Assembly (NCBI RefSeq): GCF_019249795.2 | Contig: NZ_CP156892.1 | Location: 248,001 to 312,000, forward strand | Direction of reading: 5' to 3' | DNA from: Segatella copri | Lineage (GTDB): Bacteria > Bacteroidota > Bacteroidia > Bacteroidales > Bacteroidaceae | DNA length: 64,000 nt | In this document: one piece after another, positions 53,365-62,174 of the stretch | Layout: every line of letters starts with the position of its first letter | Position numbering within the stretch: position 1 is the first letter of the stretch | Program-made: the position numbers and the translations under genes | The notes under the pieces: generated by a model | Told to the model about the DNA's origin: nothing | Databases searched by the model: none | Seen by the model: the letters and a program-made list of their open reading frames with translations, nothing else

Positions 53365-54741
53365 AGATAGTGATATGTACCTCTGGATTCTCTCAATGTA
53401 GTTGTTATCGAGAGCCGTATCACCTCTTTTGAAGATGTCACAAATGGCATTATATTCATTAAGGGCATAGCCGACCGCCTGCGCCAAGGTAGACTTGGGC
53501 AGTAAATCCTTCCTGGAAGATATTTCCTCCAGTTTCTCCAATAAATCCTGCAAAATGTCCGGTGCGTATGACTGCCGATAGGCAAGATGGTCTTCAACGG
53601 TCCATCCATTTACCCCAACCTTATGTTTTTTGTCTTCTTGATAAAACCTGTTGATGATATCTACGACTTCTTGAGCATCCTTGTCCTCCTTGCCGCAGTC
53701 GAAGAAATCTCTCTTGACATGCTGTAGGCAGGCGATTCTCATGATGTCCGGATAAGCATCCGACTCCAGTTTCCGGTAAGGAGCATACGCATCACTCTGT
53801 ATGGTACCTTTATAATCTGAGAATACGTTAAGTATGACCTGCTCAGAGCGTGATCCATCCTCATATACGAAGAAGACAAGTCCCAGTTTAGGCGCACTTA
53901 CAGCCCAGAAGTAGCCTTTCTTCGAACCCTTGTCCGTAGGCTTTGTCTTAGCTAACAGTACTTTATGGTATGTCTCGTCTGCCGAGACATAATCCTGCTG
54001 CAACACTACTTGGCAGATAGCCTTATAGAAGTTTTCCAGCACATCGGCACTTCTGGCAATCAGTTTGTTTGCTGTGGCTTTCCTTAACGTAAACCCATTG
54101 TCGGCAAAGTATTTGGTGATTCGCTCTACCGGCATGGAATAGATGTATCGCATCTGCAGGAGACCTGCAGCAAAGGAAGGCGAATAGGAAGAATTCAACA
54201 ACAGAGCCGGTGGAGTCTTCCCCGGATACATGATACTTCCATCCGTATAAGTGTTGATGTGATACACGGTCTTGATGAACTTGATGGGTTCCATGCTGTA
54301 ACGTATACAGGTACGAGTCCCGAAGAGACGCAACGTCTTCAAAAGCTCTGCATCCATGACTGGATCTATCGTAACATGCACTTCTTTCATTTCGTAATGC
54401 ATGTCACGCTTGGCTCCGTTGTTTTTGCGTGCCTTTCTCTTTTCGGCCTGCTCTGTTTTCTTCTTGTCAAATTCCTCCTGGGTCATCGAATCTTGTGGAT
54501 TCTTCTCCTGACGTTCGGACTTCTTGCCTGAAACGAGCTTGCCGAGAGCCTTGTTCTGACGATTCACTTTGTCAATGGCGATTCCTTTCTGGACGAGTAG
54601 TTCTTCTAATGACTTTATACGTTCAATGAGTTCGTTGACCTGTGCAGTCAGCGAACCCACTGTAGCATTAGCTTGCTGAAGCTGTTCGTTTGCAAGCTGA
54701 AGTTGTTCCTTTAAAAGTACTATAATTTCGTCCTTTTTCAT
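53365..54741 (-). pseudogene. tnpC: 5' part of IS66 transposase gene tnpC
   Basis: Exactly 459 codons of IS66 TnpC: N-terminal leucine-zipper-like coiled coil (LLKEQLQLANEQLQQANATV), zinc-finger/linker region, and the DDE domain with YVSADETYHKVLL (first Asp), IQSDAYAPYRK (second Asp) and the terminal DNNYIERIQRYISLS. The reading continues 13 foreign residues into the IS110 insert before a stop (53323). The remaining C-terminal part is at 50416-50619. Confidence 0.93.
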
Positions 54742-54841
54742 AGTGCAAAGGTACGAAAAAATATCGAGATATGCAAGGATTTTTAGATATTTATTTTTCT
54801 ATCTTATTGATACACAGTTCATTAAATATAATCTTATGCGC

Positions 54842-55189
54842 CTATAGATTAAGCCGTTTCCTATATCTCATACTTTTCAGGCAAATTCCGCTCATGATGG
54901 CAGATAGCGTCTTGTACGGCATTTTGCATTGTTTGCTTTGGGGATCAAAGAATGGTAATTCAAAGGTTCCTCGCTCCAGTCGCTTCTGATACAGCAAGAA
55001 ACCGTCGCCATCCCATTTTAGCATTTTTACCTGCTGGCGGTTCTTGGAGAAGAAGATGAAGACGGCACCACCGAGTGGCGGCAGCTCCATCTCCGTCCTC
55101 ACAATCTGGTACAGGCCATTTATGCCCATGTTCATTCGGACATATCGCTGGCAGACGTAATACTGGGTGTTTTCGTTTAATCCAAACAT
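54842..55189 (-). CDS. tnpB: IS66 accessory protein TnpB
   Basis: 115 aa of the IS66 Orf2 family: MNMGINGLYQIVR followed by GAVFIFFSKNRQQVKMLKWD and the DGDGFLLYQKRLERGTFELP stretch are the defining features. It overlaps the tnpA stop by 13 nt, a typical translational-coupling arrangement. It is needed together with TnpA for transposition in studied IS66 members. Intact. Confidence 0.93.
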   Translation of the reverse strand: MFGLNENTQYYVCQRYVRMNMGINGLYQIVRTEMELPPLGGAVFIFFSKNRQQVKMLKWDGDGFLLYQKRLERGTFELPFFDPQSKQCKMPYKTLSAIMSGICLKSMRYRKRLNL

Positions 55190-55587
55190 AGCAAGTCCTC
55201 CTTCTCGTAAAGTTTCATCAGATGCATGACTGATTTGGCACTACCTTTCTTGATGGTGACTATCGTTCCATTGGGAAAGGTTAAGGTTATGCCGAAAAGA
55301 TAATTTTCCGGGCAGACGGAATCGGATGGCATTTCCATGGGAAGGAACATCATCCCAGTGTCCTTGGCTGTTGCTTCGGAACATTCCTTACGGGCTTCGG
55401 CCTGAAGCAGACGAATCTGCTGTTTGGCTAACCTAACAGAATAACCTTTTTCTGACATCCATCTATGCATCGAGCGATGGCTTACATGCCGTTCCTTTAA
55501 AAAAGGAATCAAACTGGCTTTTGGATTATGATTCAAATGAATCTGGAAGGCATTCCATGCCCTCTCATAACGTTCTGTTGCTCTCAT
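55177..55587 (-). CDS. tnpA: IS66 accessory protein TnpA
   Basis: 136 aa from the ATG at 55587; a longer frame from a TTG is rejected because a TACCTTTG -7 element overlaps that upstream start. The first half is helix-turn-helix-like (FLKERHVSHRSMHRWMSEKG) and the second half has the IS66 TnpA ending GITLTFPNGTIVTIKKGSA. It is first in the tnpA-tnpB-tnpC order. It looks intact. Confidence 0.88.
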   Translation of the reverse strand: MRATERYERAWNAFQIHLNHNPKASLIPFLKERHVSHRSMHRWMSEKGYSVRLAKQQIRLLQAEARKECSEATAKDTGMMFLPMEMPSDSVCPENYLFGITLTFPNGTIVTIKKGSAKSVMHLMKLYEKEDLLCLD

Positions 55588-55641
55588 AATTTCGTTGCTT
55601 TTAAAATTATGGTGCAAAGGTAAGAACTTTTACGATAAAGG

Positions 55642-55668
55642 GCAAGGTATAAATGCGGAGCCGTTTAC
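55642..55668 (-). repeat. IS66 right terminal inverted repeat
   Basis: Reverse complement of 50347-50373 with four mismatches; followed by the target duplication TAAGGCAT at 55669-55676. Confidence 0.93.
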
Positions 55669-55683
55669 TAAGGCATGGCATTA

Positions 55684-55724
55684 GGTGGCAATAGGTGACA
55701 ATAAGAATACGTCTTATTGCCACC
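55684..55724. terminator. Hairpin downstream of the restriction operon
   Basis: 10-bp arms GGTGGCAATA (55684-55693) and TATTGCCACC (55715-55724), with an alternative inner CAATAAG/CTTATTG stem, 72 nt after the DUF2357 stop. Confidence 0.55.
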
Positions 55725-55795
55725 CATTTCTTTCTGTGTATCAATTACTTACAATCTGCGTGGCAGATGTGACAATAAAATAGAAAAACTTTTTC

Positions 55796-58054
55796 CTACA
55801 TACGCGATGTAATATAGCCATCAATATCGCTAAATGTCGTATCCAAGAACGTGAGTTCTGTCATTTTCAAAACATCAATCTTACGATATTCCTTATACAG
55901 TTGGCGAGAAAAACGAAGTTCAAAGGCCAAACGCAAATCATCTGTTGCATCAGCCCCTTCATCCTGCTTTGCCTCTTTACCCGTAATGGTTCTCATTCTT
56001 ACAATCTCATACACATCACGAATCCCCTTCCCCTTGATATACGGCACGAAATAATGAAGATCCTGCAATGCTATGGTTGACGGGAACTTGGCACCCGTAT
56101 AATATAAGGTGGCAGATTGATTCAAGAAACTCTTTTCATACCCACGCCGATGACTCGGACGAACCACACCAACCAACACCCGATTATCCACTTCCATTAC
56201 AGTTCCCTTCTGCGGAATCACATGTTGCACAGTATCCTTCGCCTTCGTTTCTATCAGTTCCCGGATAAAACCTTCAAGCAACTTTCTGTTTTCGTTATCG
56301 TTCGGACGAAGCGGAAAAGCACCTATGTTCACCTCCGTGATAGTCTGATAGAACTTTGAAACCTCCACCTTCGCCGGTTCACCATCACCAGGAAAAAGAA
56401 TGTATCCACCTATCACCTCCTTCTTTAATGGAGCCTCAACATAATCACGATAATAAATGGCATCACGATAACGATGCATCTGATTGATGGCATCATCCGG
56501 CGGCACATCTACTCCACTCGCATTCTTGCTGGCTATCCGATATTTCGCATCGAAGAGATAAGTCATCTTCATATCTTTCTGCAGATCATTCTTGGTAAGT
56601 TGCAAGACAATATCCGGTTTCTGAGGAACCGTTGGCACTATCAGATTCTGCATTCCAATACTATCATTGGTCTGCTCCGTACTTTTCGGATTATATACCA
56701 ATTCGGCAAGTTCTACCCCATCTTTCTTAAAGAGAATACGAGAATGTTCTCCCTTGCCCAACTCCCAGGTAAACAGTCCATTCAACTCCATTCGGTTGCG
56801 ATGTTCCACATCATCCGTATCCAGATTCAACTCCTTCTTTACTATGTGGCTCACCTCTATGAAACACCATATTTCATAAAGCGTTGCGATGTCCTTGGAT
56901 TGCAACCGATAGATGCCTTCATTTAGAGAGTAAGCCTTACGGAGCAAATTCCAAGTCCGATAAACCTGACTATATCCCGTAGCTTTCTGAAGAACCATAC
57001 TTTCCTGGTTCAACCCCTTGAAACGCCCAACGGTTCGGAAGAAAGAATTTTTCCTTAACCGATTCAGGGAAACATAAGTTGCCTGAAGTTCTTGCTTAGT
57101 AGCATCAGAAACCTCCTTAACCTGCTCTATACGAGTTTTTAAGAGTTCATACTTACTAGTAATCTGAGATAAAGCAAATTTCAGAAATCGATTTTCCTGG
57201 GTATCATTCGACTCTATTTTTTCGGTGATACGATAAAGATGAGCGGGTTCTTTGCGATGCTCAGCTATTTCATTTTCAAGAGACATAGGAACTCGGCGCA
57301 CCTTATCTGCCCGCAGATAAGTTTCCCTGCCATGCAAGCGATGACGTGGTCGGTCGATAATGTGCCGACAAGCCTCCAAGAACTTCTTTTGTTCACCAGC
57401 AAAGATACTCCACCATATAATCTCTGGTGTTTCTCCCTGTTTATCAGGAGCAAAGCTATGATAGGTCCGTTTTAGAAAATCAAGCGAGAGCATCCGATAC
57501 TCTTGCTCAATATCCTCTACAATTTTCTTCCAATGAGAATGATAATCCAGTTTGGTACTCAACACCTCAAAGGAGAATGAAAACTTTCTTTTGATGAACT
57601 CAGAAGATACACCATCTGATTTCTTTCTCTTAACAATATAATCAAAACAGATTTCAGAACGTCCTATCTCATTGCCGAAATTCAGAAAGCCAGCCAACAT
57701 ACCATGACGGAAACTGAACCTGTCGTTATCATTCTGCAAGATGGAACCAAAATGTGCATCTACAATCTTGGCATCATTCTTTTCCTCAAACTCCACCCAT
57801 ATCGGATAGTCTGCATTATCAAAGAATATGGCAGGAGCAGAAGAATCTTTTAATATCACCTTAGAAGTGGATTGGTCATTCAAATACCGCTCCACCAGTT
57901 CAACACCATCCGACCAGGAATATGTGGAGGAAAGTTTGTCTTCCCCCACATTCCTCTTCGCTTTATCCCAAATAGCATCAAACTTGGTGCATTCTATGGT
58001 CATCACAAAGTCGTGATGCCTGATTCTTAAAAGTTCCATTACCGTTAACTCCAA
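55796..58054 (-). CDS. DUF2357 / McrC-like PD-(D/E)XK restriction endonuclease subunit
   Basis: 752-aa nuclease partner of the McrB-like ATPase. The N-terminal half corresponds to DUF2357 (about 30-300). The C-terminal part contains a PD-(D/E)XK site: P480-D481 in KPDIVLQL and D502-A-K504 in FDAKYRI, the layout of McrC-type nucleases. The start codon overlaps the end of the McrB-like gene by 10 nt, so the two are translationally coupled. The size is much larger than E. coli McrC (348 aa), as in LlaJI- and BsuMI-like systems. DNA cleavage would depend on the ATPase partner. Confidence 0.8.
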   Translation of the reverse strand: MELTVMELLRIRHHDFVMTIECTKFDAIWDKAKRNVGEDKLSSTYSWSDGVELVERYLNDQSTSKVILKDSSAPAIFFDNADYPIWVEFEEKNDAKIVDAHFGSILQNDNDRFSFRHGMLAGFLNFGNEIGRSEICFDYIVKRKKSDGVSSEFIKRKFSFSFEVLSTKLDYHSHWKKIVEDIEQEYRMLSLDFLKRTYHSFAPDKQGETPEIIWWSIFAGEQKKFLEACRHIIDRPRHRLHGRETYLRADKVRRVPMSLENEIAEHRKEPAHLYRITEKIESNDTQENRFLKFALSQITSKYELLKTRIEQVKEVSDATKQELQATYVSLNRLRKNSFFRTVGRFKGLNQESMVLQKATGYSQVYRTWNLLRKAYSLNEGIYRLQSKDIATLYEIWCFIEVSHIVKKELNLDTDDVEHRNRMELNGLFTWELGKGEHSRILFKKDGVELAELVYNPKSTEQTNDSIGMQNLIVPTVPQKPDIVLQLTKNDLQKDMKMTYLFDAKYRIASKNASGVDVPPDDAINQMHRYRDAIYYRDYVEAPLKKEVIGGYILFPGDGEPAKVEVSKFYQTITEVNIGAFPLRPNDNENRKLLEGFIRELIETKAKDTVQHVIPQKGTVMEVDNRVLVGVVRPSHRRGYEKSFLNQSATLYYTGAKFPSTIALQDLHYFVPYIKGKGIRDVYEIVRMRTITGKEAKQDEGADATDDLRLAFELRFSRQLYKEYRKIDVLKMTELTFLDTTFSDIDGYITSRM

Positions 58055-59859
58055 AAACTAGTGTAACCAGAACTAAGCTTCTTTTCCATTTCATCCAACT
58101 TAGCCAGAGAAACAGAACTATCTCTCATGTTTTCCGGCAACATCTTCGAAACCACTTCCTTCAAAGAAGCGAGTAACTCCGCCTTTACCTTCTCCTCATC
58201 GCCTTCTATTCTTGACAGGATTTTCATAGAAGTAATCTCATCCAAAGCACGGACCACGACTTCACTTTGCGTCATTTCCTGACCTTGACTATTTTTACGA
58301 TAAGGCAAATTATTGACCACATAGAGCAAGAACTCGTTACGGGTTCGATAAGCTATCTTAAAAGGTGTACCTTCCAATACAGCATTGATTTCCTGTAAGT
58401 ACAGTATCGCCTGGTTGCAAACCTCCAGGTTTTCCTGATACACGTCAACACCCTCCACCATATCTCCTACCAAGTCTTCAAAGTTGAGCTTTCCTATCTG
58501 TTCGTGTCGGGAAGTTAATCCACCATATAAATCCACCTCATTCATTTCGATGGTCATGGCTCTGTCGAGAACTTTTCGGGAGAAGGAAAAGGTTGTTTCG
58601 TCCATATTGACGGTTCCCACGATAATGAGGTTCTGGGGGATTGTTAATCGCTTTCCACCTTCTTCTTTCAAATATAGATTTCTTTCTTCGTCATTATCTG
58701 CAAAGAGTTGATCTATCAAATTTTTATAAGCTTCAGTCTGTTCATAATCAACAATCGGATCCGTTACAACAACGCCATCTTCATCAACTTGCCTGCTTTC
58801 TATCACACTCAAAAACTCAGCAAAGTATTGTTCTACAGGAGCAAGATTCATCTCATCCAGACATAAGAAATAAGGATGCTTTGGGTCATGGATAGCCTTA
58901 ACCATAAATCGGAGAAATGGTCCGACTACAAAACGTTCGCCATTAATTCGGCTTACATACCCAATAAGTTCAGATGAATCATGCCAATTAGGCTTCACCT
59001 GTACCATTTCAAAGTTCTTTGGCTTATGCTCCTTATATTCAGGAGAATCAACATCCCAACAAGCACGAGCCAATTCACGAACGATTCTACTCTTACCCGT
59101 ACCAGAGATACCAGCCAAGAGAAGGAAAGGCTTCGACTTGATAGCTGTGATATAAGGGCGATAAGCCTGGCTAATTTCAGAACAGAATTTACCATATTCC
59201 TTTGATTGTTTGGTGCTAGAATAATATTCATCAATATTCTCTCTTAGAATCAATAAACATTTGATGCTATCCATTCCTGCATAAAGAGTCTGTAAAAAAG
59301 GAGCTCGCGATAATTCACCAGCACGAGCTGTTACAGAATATGGTTTGTCAAAAGAGATGGTATTATTAGAAATTCCAAGCAAAGCTTTATACACAGAAGG
59401 ATTCAACACTTCTACATCAAAATCTAGATGCAGCGGTGTTGTATCAAACCATTCATTTATAATTTCACTACCCAAATGATAATCATCACTAAATCTAGAT
59501 AGCAAATCAACATTTGAAGGTATTACTTCAAAACTCTCGTATTTATACAAAAAGGCAATTAAAGAATAAACATTAATTCTTTCTTTAAAGAACCTTTCGT
59601 TGACATACTCTATCCATTTATCTGAAAATTTAACGTATAGATTAGAACTGCCATAATTTCCATTATAATCAGAAAGATAAAATTGAGAGTCAAGCCAAAA
59701 CGCTAATTTTCCATCTAGCATGCCATAAGTCGTATTGGAATGAATGGCATCAGACTTTATGTTTTTTAATATGCCAAGCAATCCCCAAAACTTGTTCTCA
59801 ACTTTTCCTATTAAGGAATTGAACGCTTGTACAGCAGTTTCTTTTGATAAGTAATACAT
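58045..59859 (-). CDS. McrB-like AAA+ ATPase of a restriction system
   Basis: 604 aa. A variable N-terminal domain (1-235, probable DNA-recognition part, no recognised family) precedes the AAA+ core: Walker A GISGTGKS at 250-257, Walker B FLCLDEMNLAP (D335-E336), and GTVNMDETTFSFSRKVLDRA, the MNxxD...R region typical of McrB-group proteins. It would form a ring that drives the DUF2357 nuclease along DNA. Operon order is dcm, this gene, DUF2357; it starts 5 nt after the dcm stop. Whether GTP or ATP is used cannot be read. Confidence 0.85.
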   Translation of the reverse strand: MYYLSKETAVQAFNSLIGKVENKFWGLLGILKNIKSDAIHSNTTYGMLDGKLAFWLDSQFYLSDYNGNYGSSNLYVKFSDKWIEYVNERFFKERINVYSLIAFLYKYESFEVIPSNVDLLSRFSDDYHLGSEIINEWFDTTPLHLDFDVEVLNPSVYKALLGISNNTISFDKPYSVTARAGELSRAPFLQTLYAGMDSIKCLLILRENIDEYYSSTKQSKEYGKFCSEISQAYRPYITAIKSKPFLLLAGISGTGKSRIVRELARACWDVDSPEYKEHKPKNFEMVQVKPNWHDSSELIGYVSRINGERFVVGPFLRFMVKAIHDPKHPYFLCLDEMNLAPVEQYFAEFLSVIESRQVDEDGVVVTDPIVDYEQTEAYKNLIDQLFADNDEERNLYLKEEGGKRLTIPQNLIIVGTVNMDETTFSFSRKVLDRAMTIEMNEVDLYGGLTSRHEQIGKLNFEDLVGDMVEGVDVYQENLEVCNQAILYLQEINAVLEGTPFKIAYRTRNEFLLYVVNNLPYRKNSQGQEMTQSEVVVRALDEITSMKILSRIEGDEEKVKAELLASLKEVVSKMLPENMRDSSVSLAKLDEMEKKLSSGYTSFWS

Positions 59860-59864
59860 AAGCT

Positions 59865-60884
59865 TTAATTATTATATGCCATTATCATATTTTGTGCAAT
59901 TTTTTCTATAACAGGAACACTTACAGAATTTCCAAGTTGTTTATAGGCCTGATTATCAGACACAGTAAACTTAAAATCGTCAGGAAAGCCCTGCAAACGT
60001 TTAGCCTCCAAAACAGATAGCTTCCGATCTATATCCCAAAGTTTTGGAGTTCTTCCTGCAATGATAGTTGGCGCATAAGTATCCAAACACGCATAGAAAG
60101 CTTCCTGAATTTGGGTCTTAGCGGCATCACCAACATGAAATCTCAAAGACCCATCAGGCTTTTGGAAAGAATAGACTCCATATTTTCCTTTTTTAGTATT
60201 AGGAGCATACTTGGAGTTATCATGTTGTACCCTCTCTTCTTCATGACAATGAGCAAAATGATATTGTATTCTATCATGTTCAAACTTGCTCAACTTTAAC
60301 GCAGGATTGTCATCATTTAAATCTACGATATCACGCAATGTAGGACTTATAGCCAAAGGCTGAGGAAATTCAAAAATCACTTTTTTATCAAAGCCAACAC
60401 AATACCAACGCTCTCTTTTCTGAGGCAGACCAAAATCCAAAGAACTTAAAACCTTCCAATGAATATCATATCCCAGTTCCTTAAGATTATCCAATATTAC
60501 CCTGATAGTATTACCTCCATTGTGCGACACAAGTCCCTTTACATTTTCTAAAAAAAACATCTTAGGTCTATGATAAGCCAAGATTCGACAGACATCAAAA
60601 AATAGCGTACCTCGTGTTTGATCTTCAAAACCCTTACACAAACCTGCATAACTAAAAGGCTGACATGGAAATCCAGCTGTCAGAATATCAAAAGAAGGAA
60701 TATCTTTCGCTTCTATTTGCGTTATATCCCCAAATGGTTTTTCACCAAAATTATCAAAATATGTTTGCTGAGCAAACACATCTATATCAGAAGAGAAAAC
60801 ACATTTTGCCCCCAATCTTTCCAAAGCCAACCGGAAGCCACCAATGCCACAAAATAAATCAATAAATCTATACTTACTTGCCAT
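59865..60884 (-). CDS. dcm: DNA (cytosine-5) methyltransferase
   Basis: 339 aa with all main 5mC-MTase motifs: I DLFCGIGGFRLALE, IV GFPCQPFSYAG with catalytic C74, VI FFLENVKGL, VIII QKRERWYCVGF, IX/X ARLQGFPDDF... QLGNSVSVPVI. The short variable region between VIII and IX sets the target, which I cannot predict. Being first in an operon with an McrB-like ATPase and a nuclease, it most likely protects host DNA from those two. Local A+T content is higher than in the housekeeping genes, fitting acquisition by transfer. Confidence 0.93.
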   Translation of the reverse strand: MASKYRFIDLFCGIGGFRLALERLGAKCVFSSDIDVFAQQTYFDNFGEKPFGDITQIEAKDIPSFDILTAGFPCQPFSYAGLCKGFEDQTRGTLFFDVCRILAYHRPKMFFLENVKGLVSHNGGNTIRVILDNLKELGYDIHWKVLSSLDFGLPQKRERWYCVGFDKKVIFEFPQPLAISPTLRDIVDLNDDNPALKLSKFEHDRIQYHFAHCHEEERVQHDNSKYAPNTKKGKYGVYSFQKPDGSLRFHVGDAAKTQIQEAFYACLDTYAPTIIAGRTPKLWDIDRKLSVLEAKRLQGFPDDFKFTVSDNQAYKQLGNSVSVPVIEKIAQNMIMAYNN

Positions 60885-61191
60885 TACTCATTTTCGTAAA
60901 CACAACGAAACATACCAAAAGCGTAAATATGCAATAGAAGCCCCCACCTCATGCATAAAAAACACACAAGATGGGCAGCCTATTTACTTAAATACACTTT
61001 TAGCAATACCAATAAAAAGCAGCAAATATTTTCTCCTGGAACAGATAAAACCAATAACCACCAGTAACTGATAATTGATTTATTTCTATTCCAAAAAAAA
61101 TGAAAATAAGATGTTCGACAATTCGTCTGTAACATCAAAATTGCCGCTATAGATGAGCGTTGAACTTCATTCAGAGAATGGGCTAACACAC

Positions 61192-61493
61192 AATGCCCGA
61201 GAGATAGATACAAAAGAAGCGTGAGCTTCCCTTATCTAACTCTCGGGCATTTGGCGTGGCCCATTCCTACAGATAAGTTCAGCCCACGCTATAGCGCAGG
61301 CATTCACTTATTCTATGTAGGAAATACGTCTTTAAATCGCCAAATTTCGAGAGTATTCCGAATATCGTAAACGCTTTGTATATTAATATGTTATATATCT
61401 AAAGTTTATTCTTTCTGTTTCTTATTATTCTATTTTAATTGTTCAACTTATGTTACAAGGGAGCAGCCGCCTGTGGGGCAACCTTTCCCTTTT
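61192..61493 (-). ncRNA. Strongly structured RNA locus with its own promoter (possible 6S-like or operon leader)
   Basis: Transcription from the minus-strand promoter at 61530-61500 would give an RNA starting near 61493. It contains, in order, a GGGA...TCCC hairpin near the 5' end (about 61487-61457), a hairpin with 8-bp (61323-61316/61271-61264) plus 6-bp (61311-61306/61278-61273) stems, and a long hairpin with a perfect 12-bp base (61251-61240/61203-61192) and inner GAAGC-TCAC-GCTTC. No ORF lies within it. A bulged 6S-type RNA (for example Rfam Bacteroidales-1) or a long leader for dcm are both possible. In 60885-61190 I see nothing else. Confidence 0.55.
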
Positions 61494-61499
61494 CGAGGG

Positions 61500-61530
61500 C
61501 AAAGTTACAAAAAATAAATGAAATATGCAA
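61500..61530 (-). promoter_or_regulatory. Promoter of the structured RNA
   Basis: Minus strand TTG (61530-61528), 20-nt spacer, TAACTTTG (61507-61500). Confidence 0.8.
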
Positions 61531-61531
61531 C

Positions 61532-61740
61532 TTAATACTTCAAAATATCTTTTATCGAGTAAATTTTACTTGAAGCATCAAAGGAGAAATACTGGTCATC
61601 CATAATCAAATAATCCTATCTCTGCTTCTTACTCAGACTCTTAATATCGGGAAACATAGATATCGGTACTATCACTTCTCGACCATCAGATATGCAAATT
61701 GAAGCTCATTTTTTCCAATCAGTGATTGGAAAATGTTTTG
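61532..61740 (-). pseudogene. Decayed DUF2442-family gene
   Basis: Minus-strand translation gives LEKNELQ, then after a one-base slip CISDGREVIVPISMFPDIKS, then a TAG codon, then DYLIMDDQYFSFDASSKIYS ending ILKY and a stop at 61532. The SDGREVIVPIS...FPDI pattern is that of DUF2442 proteins, which often pair with DUF4160 in toxin-antitoxin-like modules. At least one frameshift (a lost T near 61700) and two nonsense codons (61719-61721 and the TAG after SLSKKQR) make it a pseudogene. No partner gene is left nearby. Confidence 0.65.
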
Positions 61741-61841
61741 GAAAGCCTTATAGAATCTTGTTAAGTTCTATAAACAACTCTTAGCAAATCTCTTGCTATA
61801 TGTATTATTAATAGAACAAATACACATTTTTTATATAAAAG

Positions 61842-61873
61842 TTTGGAGAATACAAAGAAAACTTGTAATTTTG
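61842..61873 (+). promoter_or_regulatory. Promoter of the 57-aa gene and PARG
   Basis: TTTG (61842-61845), 20-nt spacer, TAATTTTG (61866-61873), 40 nt before the start codon; the flank resembles that of the mntA promoter. Confidence 0.82.
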
Positions 61874-61912
61874 CAGCACATATAATAAATTAATTAATAG
61901 GAGGACATAAAT

Positions 61913-62086
61913 ATGGCAACAGCAATAAAAGCAATCCCTACTTTACATGGCGAAGATGCAATTCGCTTTCGTGAGGAAATGGAAGCAAACGAAAGAGCAT
62001 TTCTTTCAAGATCGAAAAGGGATAGAAATAAAGACCCCTTTATTATAAAAATGAGAGAAATGTTACGCAAATCAGGATTAAGATAA
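61913..62086 (+). CDS. 57-aa hypothetical protein, antitoxin-like
   Basis: Small basic/acidic protein: MATAIKAIPTLHGEDAIRF at the start, a charged helix (EEMEANERAFLSRSKRDRNK) and a basic end. It is expressed from a good promoter and has an unusually strong ribosome-binding site (AGGAGG about 8 nt before the ATG), rare in this phylum. Proteins with such N-termini often precede toxin genes in Bacteroidota, but here the next gene is PARG, 88 nt on. Within that gap a 14-codon ORF (62134-62178) ends in ATGA overlapping the PARG start. Function not known. Confidence 0.65.
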   Translation: MATAIKAIPTLHGEDAIRFREEMEANERAFLSRSKRDRNKDPFIIKMREMLRKSGLR

Positions 62087-62174
62087 TTAAGAAAAACCAA
62101 ACTCATGTATTGTGACTTATTGGCAGAAGATTAATGAAGTATTTAAAGATACTTAGCTTAAAACAGAAGAAATC

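Larger units (their letters stand above)
50347..55668 (-). mobile_element. IS66-family insertion sequence interrupted by IS110-type elements
   Basis: Bounded by 27-bp terminal inverted repeats (50347-50373 and 55642-55668, 23 of 27 matching, both starting GTAA and sharing TTTATACCTTGC). It is flanked by an exact 8-bp target duplication TAAGGCAT (50339-50346 and 55669-55676). It carries tnpA, tnpB and a split tnpC on the minus strand. Removing the 2745-nt insert (50620-53364) leaves about 2.58 kb and restores tnpC in frame. It landed between the convergent hepT and DUF2357 genes. Confidence 0.95.

Noticed and set aside
55588..55617. TTG start for IS66 TnpA
   Set aside because: A TACCTTTG -7 element overlaps it; the ATG at 55587 is better placed.
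60885..61190. Short frames between dcm and the structured RNA
   Set aside because: No ribosome-binding site, no domain and low coding character; nothing else seen in this stretch.
61894..62106. 70-codon minus-strand frame opposite the 57-aa gene
   Set aside because: The + strand frame has a consensus promoter and AGGAGG site; the antisense frame has neither.
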